DNA of 64,000 nt from Flavobacteriales bacterium (lineage in GTDB: Bacteria > Bacteroidota > Bacteroidia > CAIKAF01), in NCBI GenBank assembly GCA_026418175.1, contig JAOABX010000008.1:54336-118335 (forward strand). The letters are read 5' to 3'. Positions 26,007-36,811 of the stretch are shown piece by piece. A program made the translations under genes and the position numbers. Each line of letters starts with the position of its first letter. The stretch's first letter is position 1. The notes beneath the pieces were generated by a model that had not been told where the DNA came from, ran no database searches, and saw only the letters and a list, made by a program, of their open reading frames with translations.

Positions 26007-28385
26007 TTATTTGATTACAATTTTTGAATAACCGATAAGGGTTGAATCCTTGTATACTGCCAAATAATAAATTCCTGCAGCCAATTTATTTCGTTGAATT
26101 TGGAATGTTGGCCCGTGAATATGATAATAATCTTTTACCACCAATCCCGAAGAATTGATGAGGTATGCAACCAAATGCTCACCTTCGGTATTTGGCACAT
26201 TGATCATGGCTGAAGATGTCATAGGGTTAGGGAATACCATCAGTTGAGCATTTTCTTTTATACTAAGTGGCTCATTCAATGAACTGATTCCTGTATACTG
26301 ACTGCAAGAATCACCGTATAAATTAAGTTTTAAAAATAATTCATCAAAATAACTGTCGTTATCTGATCCTGCATTACGTTTACCCATCAAGTTCATTCTA
26401 ATTTTTCGTGTACCTGCTGGTACAGCCCACTGGGTTTCTTTAAGCGTCCATATACCGCCAGTAAATCTTGTGGTGTCAGAGAATCCAATTATTTGATTTG
26501 ATATATTAAGAAAATGAACGGCATACGAAGGCTCATCGGTACCATTCCAGTCTCTTAAATAGCCACCAAATTTAACCATGCAAACCCCTTGATCTATTTG
26601 TGAGGCGTAAGCTGAAACATCCACATCTTGATATGCAGAGCCGAACGCATTGTCAGTACATATACCACCTACAGCAAAATATTTATTTCCGGTATATGGC
26701 AAAGTACCGCCACATTCACCTGGTCCAACAGATTCAATTACTCCTGTAGAGGCAGTCCATTGGCTAGTACCATTTTCTGCCCCTCCATTGATGAGCAAAT
26801 TGGTTGTAAAAACACTGTTACCCGTTGAGAAAGGAATAGGATCAGACCAGTCGCTCCAAGCTAAGCTCTTATCGCGGTATCGAACCCTCCAGCAGTAGTT
26901 TGTATTGGGCTGAAGGGTAGTTGTTTTTTCATCCGTAAGGTCATCACCTGCTTGTAAATCTAAATCATAATACCAGTTTTCGTGCTGCTTCCAAGAGTTG
27001 ATTATCGGATTAGAAAAATCTCCGCATGATGTGCTGACTTGCCATTGGGCTGAACCGAATCCGTCATTGTCGGCATCAAAAAAAGCACTTCCTTTTAGAA
27101 TTAAACAATCTGGACTAACCAATGCATTATTGTAAGGATAAAGACCAATGGGCTTGAGTGGAGTATTATTATATCGTTTTACAGTTATCAAGTCTTCCAG
27201 ACTGTTTTGCTTGGCTGTTGTTTCATCACCTAGGCTAAACCGTTTTAAAGTAAATTTTGGATTAGACCCTGCTTCTACATGCACAAAAACAAAACCGTAT
27301 TCATCTTGACTTTTGGTAAACTCTTCGTAATCTTGTTGTGCAAATTCACCCCAATAATCAATGTTACCTCCTGCCGTAGCAACATTCACCCATAAATGAG
27401 AATGATCGCGAGACTGACCGCGTGAATAGCCGTGTGTATGCCCAAAAAAATGAATGCTGGGTTTGCCGCAGTTAGTTGAAAAGTTTTCAAGCAACTGTAT
27501 GATTTGGCCTGTGTAACTGATTTCACCAGCCAGCCAAAGCTCTGATTTATGGGGGTGATGCAGTTGTACAAATACAAAATCAATAGCCGAATTATTGCAT
27601 GCATCATTTAATACAGAATCAAGCCAGTCAAGCTGAATTTGAATGCGGTATCCGGTATTCGAGTTTAAGCCGATAATCCGTACATTCGAATTATCTTTAA
27701 ACCACCAGTGTTCTTTGTAACCATTGCTTCCATTATCAGGTAAAGTAAAATACTGAAAATATAACGGCGTATTTAGTTCGTGATTTCCAAGTACAGGGTA
27801 TACAGGAACGTGAGCAAACAGAGGGTGTGCCGGGGCAAAAAAGTCGTCTTTCCATTGAGCATAAATCAGCCCATTATCCACCAAATCACCTGGAATTATC
27901 ACCATCTGAACATGATCGCTGACTTGTTGACCCAAACTGTCAGCAATGTATTTCAATACCCCCTCATGAATTATCTCTTGAAACTTGGTAGGATTGCCGT
28001 TGTCTTTTTGCATGTCGCTCATTGCAACAATGTTTACATAGTTTTCTGCCGCAGGCAATGAAGGTGATACAAAATCAAATGTATCTGAAACAATAGTTCC
28101 GGTTCTAACCCGATAAAAATAACGAGTAGCTGGTAAAAGGCCGGTTATCGTTACTGTATGGATTTGTGCGCCACTTTGGCTGTTTACGGCTATTCCCTGG
28201 GTTGAATTACCTAATGAAGTAGTTGTTCCCCAGTCTACCCAACTGTCGCTATTGCTACTAGTTTCCCACATGATGCTGATACGGTTGGGTTCCGCGTCTT
28301 GCAAGTACGGTTGAACTATAATTGATTGGCTGTATAAATAATTATACATATATACAGCTAATATAAAAGCAAAAACTCTTTTCAT
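26007..28385 (-). CDS. T9SS-exported calcineurin-like metallophosphoesterase
   Basis: A 792-residue secreted protein. The order is signal peptide (to about residue 20), an N-terminal fibronectin-III/purple-acid-phosphatase-like domain, and a metallophosphoesterase domain at about residues 115-380 with GDLVDNG, GNHE and FGHTHGYSRG metal motifs. A further beta-sandwich region and a T9SS sorting domain (VFPNPMTSSAMI...) follow. It probably hydrolyses phosphate esters outside the cell. It lies 25 bp upstream of the FG-GAP protein and is likely co-transcribed with it. Confidence 0.88.
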   Translation of the reverse strand: MKRVFAFILAVYMYNYLYSQSIIVQPYLQDAEPNRISIMWETSSNSDSWVDWGTTTSLGNSTQGIAVNSQSGAQIHTVTITGLLPATRYFYRVRTGTIVSDTFDFVSPSLPAAENYVNIVAMSDMQKDNGNPTKFQEIIHEGVLKYIADSLGQQVSDHVQMVIIPGDLVDNGLIYAQWKDDFFAPAHPLFAHVPVYPVLGNHELNTPLYFQYFTLPDNGSNGYKEHWWFKDNSNVRIIGLNSNTGYRIQIQLDWLDSVLNDACNNSAIDFVFVQLHHPHKSELWLAGEISYTGQIIQLLENFSTNCGKPSIHFFGHTHGYSRGQSRDHSHLWVNVATAGGNIDYWGEFAQQDYEEFTKSQDEYGFVFVHVEAGSNPKFTLKRFSLGDETTAKQNSLEDLITVKRYNNTPLKPIGLYPYNNALVSPDCLILKGSAFFDADNDGFGSAQWQVSTSCGDFSNPIINSWKQHENWYYDLDLQAGDDLTDEKTTTLQPNTNYCWRVRYRDKSLAWSDWSDPIPFSTGNSVFTTNLLINGGAENGTSQWTASTGVIESVGPGECGGTLPYTGNKYFAVGGICTDNAFGSAYQDVDVSAYASQIDQGVCMVKFGGYLRDWNGTDEPSYAVHFLNISNQIIGFSDTTRFTGGIWTLKETQWAVPAGTRKIRMNLMGKRNAGSDNDSYFDELFLKLNLYGDSCSQYTGISSLNEPLSIKENAQLMVFPNPMTSSAMINVPNTEGEHLVAYLINSSGLVVKDYYHIHGPTFQIQRNKLAAGIYYLAVYKDSTLIGYSKIVIK

Positions 28386-28606
28386 AAGGAAAGAAAATAT
28401 ATTACAAGATACGATTTATTGAAATTTTAAAGTAAATTATCTTGAATTGTTGATAGTTGAGAAAGAGTTTTTATGATGTAGATAATTTTTAAAACTTCCA
28501 TTCAATAATTGTTTTTCTGAGATAGAAATTATTCATAGGTTTTCAACACGTCGTTTTTTGGCGGGGCAGTCTTTGTATTTTTACGGTACGTAATGTTTAT
28601 TATTCT

Positions 28607-31600
28607 ATGCCTACATTTAGTCATCTACACGTACATACACAGTTTTCTCTGTTGGATGGAGCTGCAGAAATCGGTAAATTATACAAAAAAGCCATTGCTG
28701 ATAATATGCCTGCCTTGGCCATTACCGATCATGGTAATATGTTTGGAGTATTTCATTTTGTAAATGAAGCCTTTAAGCATAAGCATGAAGATGGAACTTT
28801 ACGTGTAAAACCCATCATAGGTTGTGAATTTTATGTAGTAGAAGACCGCCACAAAAAACAATTTACCAAAGAAGATAAAGATATCCGCTATCATCAGCTT
28901 ATGTTGGCAAAGGATGAAGAAGGATATCGAAATTTGTGTAAACTTACTTCATTGGGATATATTGAAGGGCTGTATTCTAAATATCCTCGTATTGATAAAG
29001 AGTTAATTCTGAAATATCATAAAGGATTAATAGCTACGACTTGTTGCCTGGGAGCAGAAGTTCCTAAAACCATCCTGAAAAAAGGAGAAGAAGAAGGTGA
29101 AAAAGTATTTAAGTGGTGGCTTGATTTATTTGGCGAAGATTATTATATCGAATTACAACGCCATCACATTCCTGAGCAGGATAAAGTGAATCAGGTATTA
29201 TTGAAATGGGCTGACAAATACAATGTAAAAGTCATAGCAACAAATGATTCGCATTATGTGGACCAAGAGGATTATAATGCTCATGATATATTGTTATGTA
29301 TAAATACCGGTGAAAAGCAAAGTACTCCTACTGTAAAAGATCCGGACGAAGAATCAGGCGGAATGAAAGGGAAACGATTTGCGTTTTATAACGATCAGTT
29401 TTTCTTTAAAACACAGGCCCAGATGAATGAATTGTTCAACGACATTCCGCAAGCCATTGATTATACCAATGAGATAGTAAGTAAAGTAAAAACACTCAAT
29501 CTGAAACGGGATATATTACTGCCCAATTTCCCTATTCCAGAAAAATTTAAAATACATACTACGCCTCAAAAGTATGGCAACAAAGAACTAAGTCCTGAAG
29601 TGTTAAATCAATGGGAATATTTAAGGCATCTAACCTTTCAGGGGGCCATAACACGTTATCCTATCATGACACCAGCTATCGAAGAGCGATTGAATTTTGA
29701 GCTGGAAACTATTCGAAATATGGGGTTCCCGGGTTACTTCCTCATAGTAGCTGATTTTATTAAAGCCGGTCGTGATTTGGGTGTTTTTGTAGGGCCTGGG
29801 CGTGGATCAGCTGCGGGTAGTGCCGTGGCATATTGCATTGGAATTACCAATATTGATCCTATTAAGTATGACCTCCTGTTTGAGCGTTTCTTGAATCCTG
29901 AACGGGTAAGTATGCCAGATATTGATACAGATTTTGATGATGAAGGCCGGCAAAAGGTAATAGATTATGTAGTTGAAAAATATGGTAAAAATCAGGTAGC
30001 ACAAATTATAACGTATGGTACGATGGCAGCTCGTACCAGCATTCAGGATGTAGCCCGGGTACTGGATTACCCGATACCGGATATGAATGCCTTAAAAAAA
30101 ATGCTTCCGGAAAAACCAGGATTAACATTAAATCGAGCTTTGAATGCACCACTGGAAGGTGAAAAAAGCCTGAAAGAAAAAGAAGGCCTTAACAGTGAAG
30201 AATTAGAAATGATTAAAGAGCTACGAAAAGTTGCCGAAGGAAATGATATTCGTGCAAAAATTCTCAAAGAGGCTTCTGTGCTGGAAGGTTCGGTACGCAA
30301 CACTGGCGTGCATGCAGCAGGTATAATTATTGCACCCAGTGACCTATCCGATTTGATTCCGGTTGCCGTGGCCAAAGACTCCGATTTATTGCTCACACAA
30401 TATGAAGGAAGTGTGATTGAAGAAGCCGGAGTTATTAAAATGGATTTTTTGGGCTTAAAAACATTAACCCAAATTAAAAATGCTTTGGAGTTAATTAAAG
30501 AAAATCATAATGTAACCTTGGATATTGAAAAGATTCCATTGGATGACCCTAAAACCTTTGCTTTGTATCAACGGGGTGAAACCAACGGAACGTTTCAGTT
30601 TGAAAGTCCGGGAATGCAAAAATACCTCATTGATTTAAAGCCGGATAAATTTGAGGACTTGATTGCCATGAATGCTCTCTACCGTCCTGGACCGTTGAAG
30701 TATATCCCAAACTTTATTAAGCGAAAACACGGTTTAGAAAAAATAGAATATGATCTTCCTGAAATGCAGGAATATCTTGAGGAAACTTATGGCATTACTG
30801 TTTATCAGGAGCAGGTAATGTTATTGAGTCAAAAATTAGCCGGATTTACCAAAGGTGAAGCAGATACTTTACGAAAAGCGATGGGAAAAAAGCAAATTGA
30901 GGTATTGAATAAGATGAAATCTAAATTTATTGAGGGAGCTAAAGCGAAAGGACATCCAGAAAAAGTATTACATAAAATTTGGAGCGACTGGGAAGATTTT
31001 GCCCAATATGCTTTTAATAAATCACATTCTACATGCTATGCCTACGTAGCTTTTCAAACTGCCTATCTCAAAGCGCATTATCCTGCCGAATTTATGGCTG
31101 CTGTGCTGAATGATGCAGGTAATATTGAAAAAATTACCTTTTTTATGGAAGAATGCAAGCGCATGGGCATTCCGGTATTAGGTCCTGATGTCAATGAATC
31201 AGGAATTCGTTTTACCGTTAATAAGAAAGGAGAAATTCGTTTTGGTTTAAGTGCCATTAAAGGGGTAGGAGAGGGCGCTGTTGAATCTATTGTGAATGAA
31301 CGTAAAGCCAATGGCCCATTCAAAGATATTTTCGATATGGTAAAACGAATTAACCTTCGGTCGTTGAATAGAAAAACCATGGAAAGTTTAGCCTTGGCCG
31401 GAGCTTTTGATTGTTTTAAAGAATTAAGCAGGGCAGATTATTTTGCCACGGAACCAGGTTCAGATTTAATTTATATTGATAAAATACTAAAGTGGGGATC
31501 ACAATATCAACAGCAAAAAGACGGTGCACAAGTATCGTTGTTTGGTGACTCTGAAGAAACCGAATTACCACAACCATCACCGCCTGTAACCGAACCTTGG

Positions 31601-32263
31601 GGACGATTATATGAATTAAAACGCGAAAAAGAAGTAACCGGATTTTATATTTCCGGACATCCATTGGATGATTATAAATTTGATATTGAACGTTTTTGTA
31701 ACATAAAATCGTTTAACCAACTGCAGGATTTAAAATCATTGTGTGATCGATCCATCACTTTTGCAGGGATTGTTACAGATGCTCAGCATAAAACCGGAAA
31801 AAATGGAAACCCCTTTGCATTTTTTAAATTGGAGGATTTTAATGGCAGTATTGAAATAGCTTTATTCGGTGAAGATTATTTGAAATTCCGGCACTTCTTC
31901 GATGCAGGAGCTTTTTTATACATCAGCGGCAGGGTGCAAAAAAAGTTTAATCAGGAAGAACAATTCGAAATAAAAGTTAGTAAAGTTGAACTGCTACATG
32001 ATATTCGAAGCAAGAAACTTAAAGGGGTTATCGTAAATGTTAGCAACGAAATGATCACTGAGGAATGGATTCGCCTAATAGTTCAACAAACAGAAAAATA
32101 TCCGGGCACTATGTCGTTTGGTTTCAGAGTGTATGATTCAATCGCAAATTTTTCAGTTGAACTAAAATCAAAAAAGATAAAAATTGATCTCACCAACAAC
32201 GAATGTATCCGTTTTCTTAAGTCATTAGTTAAAAATGAAAATGATTTGGAATGGATTAAGTAA
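28607..32263 (+). CDS. dnaE: DNA polymerase III alpha subunit
   Basis: The replicative polymerase catalytic subunit, 1218 residues. The N-terminal PHP domain begins HLHVHTQFSLLDG. The polymerase palm has GPGRGSAAGSAVAYCIGI and the catalytic PDIDTDFDD at about residues 437-445. A helix-hairpin-helix region and an OB-fold (ITFAGIVTDAQHKTGKNGNPFAFF) follow. Length and order are those of DnaE1. No intein or frameshift is present. It is monocistronic, with about 220 bp of noncoding sequence upstream. Confidence 0.97.
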   Translation: MPTFSHLHVHTQFSLLDGAAEIGKLYKKAIADNMPALAITDHGNMFGVFHFVNEAFKHKHEDGTLRVKPIIGCEFYVVEDRHKKQFTKEDKDIRYHQLMLAKDEEGYRNLCKLTSLGYIEGLYSKYPRIDKELILKYHKGLIATTCCLGAEVPKTILKKGEEEGEKVFKWWLDLFGEDYYIELQRHHIPEQDKVNQVLLKWADKYNVKVIATNDSHYVDQEDYNAHDILLCINTGEKQSTPTVKDPDEESGGMKGKRFAFYNDQFFFKTQAQMNELFNDIPQAIDYTNEIVSKVKTLNLKRDILLPNFPIPEKFKIHTTPQKYGNKELSPEVLNQWEYLRHLTFQGAITRYPIMTPAIEERLNFELETIRNMGFPGYFLIVADFIKAGRDLGVFVGPGRGSAAGSAVAYCIGITNIDPIKYDLLFERFLNPERVSMPDIDTDFDDEGRQKVIDYVVEKYGKNQVAQIITYGTMAARTSIQDVARVLDYPIPDMNALKKMLPEKPGLTLNRALNAPLEGEKSLKEKEGLNSEELEMIKELRKVAEGNDIRAKILKEASVLEGSVRNTGVHAAGIIIAPSDLSDLIPVAVAKDSDLLLTQYEGSVIEEAGVIKMDFLGLKTLTQIKNALELIKENHNVTLDIEKIPLDDPKTFALYQRGETNGTFQFESPGMQKYLIDLKPDKFEDLIAMNALYRPGPLKYIPNFIKRKHGLEKIEYDLPEMQEYLEETYGITVYQEQVMLLSQKLAGFTKGEADTLRKAMGKKQIEVLNKMKSKFIEGAKAKGHPEKVLHKIWSDWEDFAQYAFNKSHSTCYAYVAFQTAYLKAHYPAEFMAAVLNDAGNIEKITFFMEECKRMGIPVLGPDVNESGIRFTVNKKGEIRFGLSAIKGVGEGAVESIVNERKANGPFKDIFDMVKRINLRSLNRKTMESLALAGAFDCFKELSRADYFATEPGSDLIYIDKILKWGSQYQQQKDGAQVSLFGDSEETELPQPSPPVTEPWGRLYELKREKEVTGFYISGHPLDDYKFDIERFCNIKSFNQLQDLKSLCDRSITFAGIVTDAQHKTGKNGNPFAFFKLEDFNGSIEIALFGEDYLKFRHFFDAGAFLYISGRVQKKFNQEEQFEIKVSKVELLHDIRSKKLKGVIVNVSNEMITEEWIRLIVQQTEKYPGTMSFGFRVYDSIANFSVELKSKKIKIDLTNNECIRFLKSLVKNENDLEWIK

Positions 32264-32351
32264 ACTTTACACTACTTATTTACAAGCAAAATTGAATTAA
32301 TTAGCGAAGAAACAACTCTTTTAAATTTTACCTTCAACTATCTACTTTTAT

Positions 32352-32359
32352 TAGCTTTG
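32352..32359 (+). promoter_or_regulatory. Bacteroidota -7 promoter element of fahA
   Basis: TAGCTTTG matches TAnnTTTG exactly, 15 bp before the ATG at 32375. The leader would be only about 10 nt. Confidence 0.6.
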
Positions 32360-32374
32360 TACAAACTTTAGTGC

Positions 32375-33646
32375 ATGAAAATCTCTTCATTATCATCATT
32401 AAACACTTGGGTGCATGTTCCCGCCAATAGTGATTTTACATTATATAATCTTCCCTATGGAATTTTTAAATATGGAAGCAAAAAACCAAGGGTTGGTGTA
32501 GCCATTGGCGAGCATATTCTTGATCTTTCATACTTATATAAAAAAGGGTACCTTGATCAGTTGTTTTTGAATGAAAATGTGTTTAAGTCAGATTCTTTGA
32601 ACCGCTTTATAGCACTTGGAAAGCCTTATTGGACGTTAACTCGCAAGCGTTTAATAGATATCCTCAAAGAAGATAATGGAGAGTTACGGGATAGAAAAGA
32701 AGATGTGGAAAAAGCGCTTATCCCAATGAAAAAAGCAACCCTGCTGATGCCTGTAAAGGTTGGCAACTATACGGATTTTTACAGCAGCATGGAGCATGCT
32801 ACAAACGTAGGAAAAATGTTTCGACCGGATGGCGACCCTTTGCTGCCGAATTGGAAGCATATTCCGGTAGGCTATCATGGACGTGCATCATCTATTGTCG
32901 TAAGCGGAACCCCCATTCATCGACCCAAAGGTCAAACTATGCCTGATGGAGCTACAACTCCCGTTTTTGGACCTACTCGGCAACTCGACTTTGAATTGGA
33001 AATGGGGTTTATTGTGGGGCGCGAAAATGAATTAGGAACTTCAATCACTACAGATCAAGCCGAACAATATATATTTGGCATGTTGATATTTAACGATTGG
33101 TCTGCAAGGGATATTCAAAAATGGGAATATGTTCCATTGGGTCCCTTTCTCAGTAAAAATTTTGCATCTTCTGTATCGCCTTGGGTGGTAACAATGGATG
33201 CATTGGAACCATTTCGTTGCGCCGGACCTATACAAGATCCGCCGGTATTACCATATCTTCGTTTTGAAGGCGAAAAAAGTTTTGATATTCATTTGGAAGT
33301 ATATTTACAACCCGAGGGTGGAGAACCTCAACTTATTAGCGAATCGAACCATAAATACTTATATTGGAATATATCCCAACAATTGGCGCACCATACCGTA
33401 AATGGTTGCAACATGAAGATTGGGGATATTTGTGCCTCTGGAACAATTTCGGGGGCTACAGAAAACAGCTATGGCAGTATGCTCGAACTCACCTGGCGTG
33501 GAACCCGTCCTATTCGTTTAGCCAATGGAACCGAACGAAAATTTATTGAAGACGGTGATACGGTGATTATGAAAGCCTATTGTAAAAAGGGTAATCTCCG
33601 TATAGGCTTTGGATCTGTACAGTGTAAGATACTCCCTGCTATATAA
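32375..33646 (+). CDS. fahA: Fumarylacetoacetase
   Basis: The last step of tyrosine/homogentisate degradation: hydrolysis of fumarylacetoacetate to fumarate and acetoacetate. At 423 residues it has the two-domain layout of the FAH family: an N-terminal SH3-like domain (FKYGSKKPRVGVAIGEHILDL), then the catalytic core with YTDFYSSMEHATNVG, GYHGRASSIV, RQLDFELEMGF and NDWSARDIQKWEY, which carry the metal and catalytic residues. Other genes of the pathway are not in this window. Confidence 0.95.
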   Translation: MKISSLSSLNTWVHVPANSDFTLYNLPYGIFKYGSKKPRVGVAIGEHILDLSYLYKKGYLDQLFLNENVFKSDSLNRFIALGKPYWTLTRKRLIDILKEDNGELRDRKEDVEKALIPMKKATLLMPVKVGNYTDFYSSMEHATNVGKMFRPDGDPLLPNWKHIPVGYHGRASSIVVSGTPIHRPKGQTMPDGATTPVFGPTRQLDFELEMGFIVGRENELGTSITTDQAEQYIFGMLIFNDWSARDIQKWEYVPLGPFLSKNFASSVSPWVVTMDALEPFRCAGPIQDPPVLPYLRFEGEKSFDIHLEVYLQPEGGEPQLISESNHKYLYWNISQQLAHHTVNGCNMKIGDICASGTISGATENSYGSMLELTWRGTRPIRLANGTERKFIEDGDTVIMKAYCKKGNLRIGFGSVQCKILPAI

Positions 33647-33707
33647 CTGGATTTTATCATTTTATAAGAACTTCGTAACTTTAGGTTTATAAATTTTAAT
33701 CTGTTAA

Positions 33708-35939
33708 ATGATACCTGATCCCGAACAGGAAAGACGAGAAATACTTCGCAGATATAAGGAATTGCTGAAATATGCATATCCTTTGGTGCCTGACCGGGAG
33801 GAACGCAAGCAAATTAAAAAAGCATTTCAAATCGCGGTGGATGCGCATAAAGAAATGCGTAGAAAATCTGGTGAGCCTTACATTTATCATCCCATTGCAG
33901 TGGCACAAATTGTGGTACAGGAAATGGGATTGGGTGCTACTTCCGTTATTTGTGCACTATTACACGATGTAGTAGAAGATACCGAGTTGACACTCGAAGA
34001 TATTGAAAAATTCTTTGGGCCTACAGTGGCCAGGATTATTGATGGCCTGACAAAAATTTCGGGGGTTTTTGATAATACAAAATCCATTCAGGCTGAAAAT
34101 TTCCGTAAGATAGTATTAACGCTTTCGGAAGATATTCGTGTAATATTGATTAAGATTGCCGACCGTCTCCATAACATGCGTACGCTTGAACACATGCGTC
34201 GCGATAAGCAATTAAAAATTGCATCTGAAACGTTGTTTCTTTATGCTCCGTTAGCTCATCGTTTGGGTTTGTATAATATAAAAACAGAGCTCGAAGATTT
34301 ATCCTTGAAATACGTTGAGCCAGAAGCATATCAAGAAATCATTAATAAGCTTGAAAAATCTAAAGATGTTCGGGAACGTTTTATTCGCCAGTTTACTCAG
34401 CCCATAAAAAAGAAATTGGATGAAATGGGCTTGGTTTATGAAATAAAAGGAAGAACCAAATCAGTTTATTCCATTTGGAACAAAATTCATAATAAAGGGG
34501 TGCCGTTTGAAGAAATCTACGACATTTTTGCTATTCGAATTATTCTCGACGTTCCTCAGCAACTCGAAAAATCAGAGATTTGGAAAACTTATTCGGTGGT
34601 TACAGATTTGTATCAACCCAAACCTGACCGGTTGCGTGACTGGATTTCATTTCCTCGTGCCAATGGATATGAATCGTTGCATGTAACAGTAATGAGTCCT
34701 ACAGGTAAATGGGTAGAAGTACAAATACGGTCTAAACGAATGGACGAAGTAGCCGAACGCGGATATGCTGCTCATTGGAAGTATAAAGAATCAAATACTG
34801 AAACGGCCATAGACGAATGGATTACGCGTATCCGTGAATTGCTTGAAAACAAAGAAGAAGAAGCTGTAGATTTTGTTGATGCATTCAAACTAAATTTATA
34901 TACTGACGAGATTTATGTTTTTACTCCAAAGGGAGAACTAAAAACCTTGCCTGCAAATGCTACGGCACTTGATTTTGCTTATGAAATTCACAGTGATGTA
35001 GGCGATCATTGCCTTGGAGCCAAAGTAAACAATAAGTTGGTGCCATTGAGTTATAGACTCAATAGTGGAGATCAAATTGAAATTATAACATCTCAAAAAC
35101 AAACTCCCAAAGAAGATTGGCTAAATTTTGTAAATACCAGCAAAGCAAAAGCTAAAATTAAGGCAGCGCTTAAAGAAGAAAAGAAACGCATTGCCGAAGA
35201 AGGAAAAGCTATTTTTGAACGTAAACTGCGTCGGTTAAATTTTAACTTCAATCCGGAGGATATTAATACACTTTTAAAGTACTTTAAATTACCCGATGAG
35301 CAGGAATTCTTTTATCGCGTAGGAAAGGGTATTATCACCAGTCAACAAATTAAAAATTTTTATAGAGAAGAAGGTAAAAAAAGCTGGTATTCATATCTTA
35401 CAAATCGCCTGAGCAGAAAGGCTACCAAGAAAAAAGAAGAAAAAGAAAACTTTGATTCACTATTAAAAAAATTTGATCGTGGAAGTGAACAATTATTGAT
35501 TGGCGACAGTGAAGAAAAAATAGATTACACCTTGGCTCCGTGTTGCAACCCAATTCCGGGCGATGAAGTGTTTGGGTTTGTTACCATCAACGATGGAATT
35601 AAAATACATAAAATCAGTTGTCCCAATGCCATTCAGTTGCTATCAAATTATGCGTATCGAGTTGTAAAAGCGAAGTGGGTGGGCGCTGAAACTTTATCAT
35701 TTCTTACGGGTATTACCGTAAAAGGTATTGATGAAGTGGGAATAGTAAATAAAATCACTAAACTCATATCCAATCAAATGAAAGTGAACATGCGTTCACT
35801 CAGTTTTGATTCAAACGATGGAATTTTTGAAGGAAAAATTACGTTATTTGTACAAGATACTCGTCACCTCAACGAATTGATGGAAAAACTAAAAAGAGTT
35901 CCGGGGGTGACTTCGGTAGAACGAATCGATCAGGCTTAA
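33708..35939 (+). CDS. Bifunctional (p)ppGpp synthetase/hydrolase, RelA/SpoT family
   Basis: A 743-residue stringent-response enzyme. The order is HD hydrolase domain ([18 protein letters not shown] near residue 85), synthetase domain ([25 protein letters not shown]), TGS ([21 protein letters not shown]), a zinc-like CC motif ([12 protein letters not shown]) and a C-terminal ACT domain. The intact HD residues indicate hydrolase as well as synthetase activity. A near-match promoter element TAACTTTA lies about 25 bp upstream. It is followed 4 bp later by fur. Confidence 0.95.
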   Translation: MIPDPEQERREILRRYKELLKYAYPLVPDREERKQIKKAFQIAVDAHKEMRRKSGEPYIYHPIAVAQIVVQEMGLGATSVICALLHDVVEDTELTLEDIEKFFGPTVARIIDGLTKISGVFDNTKSIQAENFRKIVLTLSEDIRVILIKIADRLHNMRTLEHMRRDKQLKIASETLFLYAPLAHRLGLYNIKTELEDLSLKYVEPEAYQEIINKLEKSKDVRERFIRQFTQPIKKKLDEMGLVYEIKGRTKSVYSIWNKIHNKGVPFEEIYDIFAIRIILDVPQQLEKSEIWKTYSVVTDLYQPKPDRLRDWISFPRANGYESLHVTVMSPTGKWVEVQIRSKRMDEVAERGYAAHWKYKESNTETAIDEWITRIRELLENKEEEAVDFVDAFKLNLYTDEIYVFTPKGELKTLPANATALDFAYEIHSDVGDHCLGAKVNNKLVPLSYRLNSGDQIEIITSQKQTPKEDWLNFVNTSKAKAKIKAALKEEKKRIAEEGKAIFERKLRRLNFNFNPEDINTLLKYFKLPDEQEFFYRVGKGIITSQQIKNFYREEGKKSWYSYLTNRLSRKATKKKEEKENFDSLLKKFDRGSEQLLIGDSEEKIDYTLAPCCNPIPGDEVFGFVTINDGIKIHKISCPNAIQLLSNYAYRVVKAKWVGAETLSFLTGITVKGIDEVGIVNKITKLISNQMKVNMRSLSFDSNDGIFEGKITLFVQDTRHLNELMEKLKRVPGVTSVERIDQA

Positions 35940-35943
35940 GTAT

Positions 35944-36414
35944 ATGCAGGATAACGATACATTATCAAAAGTAAAACATATTTTTTCTTCGTATTTGGAG
36001 AAAAGAGGACACCGTAAAACACCTGAACGTTTTGCGATTTTGGATGAAATTTATTCCAGAAACGAGCATTTTGATGTAGAAGAACTATATATCAGCATGA
36101 AAAATCGCAACTATCGTGTGAGCCGAGCTACAGTGTATAATACACTCGATTTACTCTTAGATTGCGATTTGGTGAGAAAACACCAGTTTACTGGTAATTT
36201 GGCTCAATATGAAAAGTCGTTTGGAAATAAACAACACGATCATCTCATTTGCATGGATTGCGGGAAAGTTATTGAATTTTGTGACCCCAGAATCCATCAT
36301 ATTCAAACCGGTGTGGCTGATTTATTGAATTTTGAGGTGATGAATCATTCCTTCATCATTTATGGAAATTGCCGTGATGCACAATGCGAAGGCAAGCAAC
36401 CCAAAAAGAATTAA
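35944..36414 (+). CDS. Fur-family transcriptional regulator
   Basis: A 156-residue metal-responsive repressor. The winged-helix domain has [13 protein letters not shown] and [19 protein letters not shown]. The dimerisation domain has the His-rich [17 protein letters not shown] and a C-terminal NCRDAQC, giving two CxxC-like structural zinc pairs. It could be Fur, Zur or PerR; metal specificity cannot be read. It is 4 bp behind the relA/spoT-type gene and probably co-transcribed. Confidence 0.9.
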   Translation: MQDNDTLSKVKHIFSSYLEKRGHRKTPERFAILDEIYSRNEHFDVEELYISMKNRNYRVSRATVYNTLDLLLDCDLVRKHQFTGNLAQYEKSFGNKQHDHLICMDCGKVIEFCDPRIHHIQTGVADLLNFEVMNHSFIIYGNCRDAQCEGKQPKKN

Positions 36415-36441
36415 TTTTTATCTTTATTTAAAATTTTTTAC

Positions 36442-36786
36442 GTGTCGTTTACGTATTCCATAGAACCCAAAGATAAGTATGCCGTGATTAGACTTCATGG
36501 GGCCTTACTTAGCAGTTTTGAAGCAAAGCCATTTTTGGAAGAATTGCACGAAGTACGAAAAACCATCAACCGATTTGTGGTTGACCTTCAGGAATTAAAG
36601 CACATGAGCAGTGAAGGCTTAGGTGTGTTGATCCAGATTCTTACCAAAGCCCGAAATGCCGGCGGTGATGCAGTGATAATCAATTTATCAACAGAACTCC
36701 AACAATTATTTATTATTACCAAGCTGAATTCTATTTTTACCATCGCAAAAGATGTTCGTTCAGCCGTCAAAATATTGGCGAGCTGA
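36442..36786 (+). CDS. STAS-domain protein (anti-sigma factor antagonist-like)
   Basis: A 114-residue single STAS domain starting at GTG. The phosphorylatable serine segment is visible as LKHMSSEGLGVLIQI, after the VVDLQEL strand. Such proteins are switched by anti-sigma kinases in partner-switching regulation. No kinase gene is adjacent, so the partner is unknown. It sits between fur and purA in one transcriptional direction. Confidence 0.85.
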   Translation: MSFTYSIEPKDKYAVIRLHGALLSSFEAKPFLEELHEVRKTINRFVVDLQELKHMSSEGLGVLIQILTKARNAGGDAVIINLSTELQQLFIITKLNSIFTIAKDVRSAVKILAS

Positions 36787-36811
36787 TTTTTATTTTTAAA
36801 TCAAACAAAGT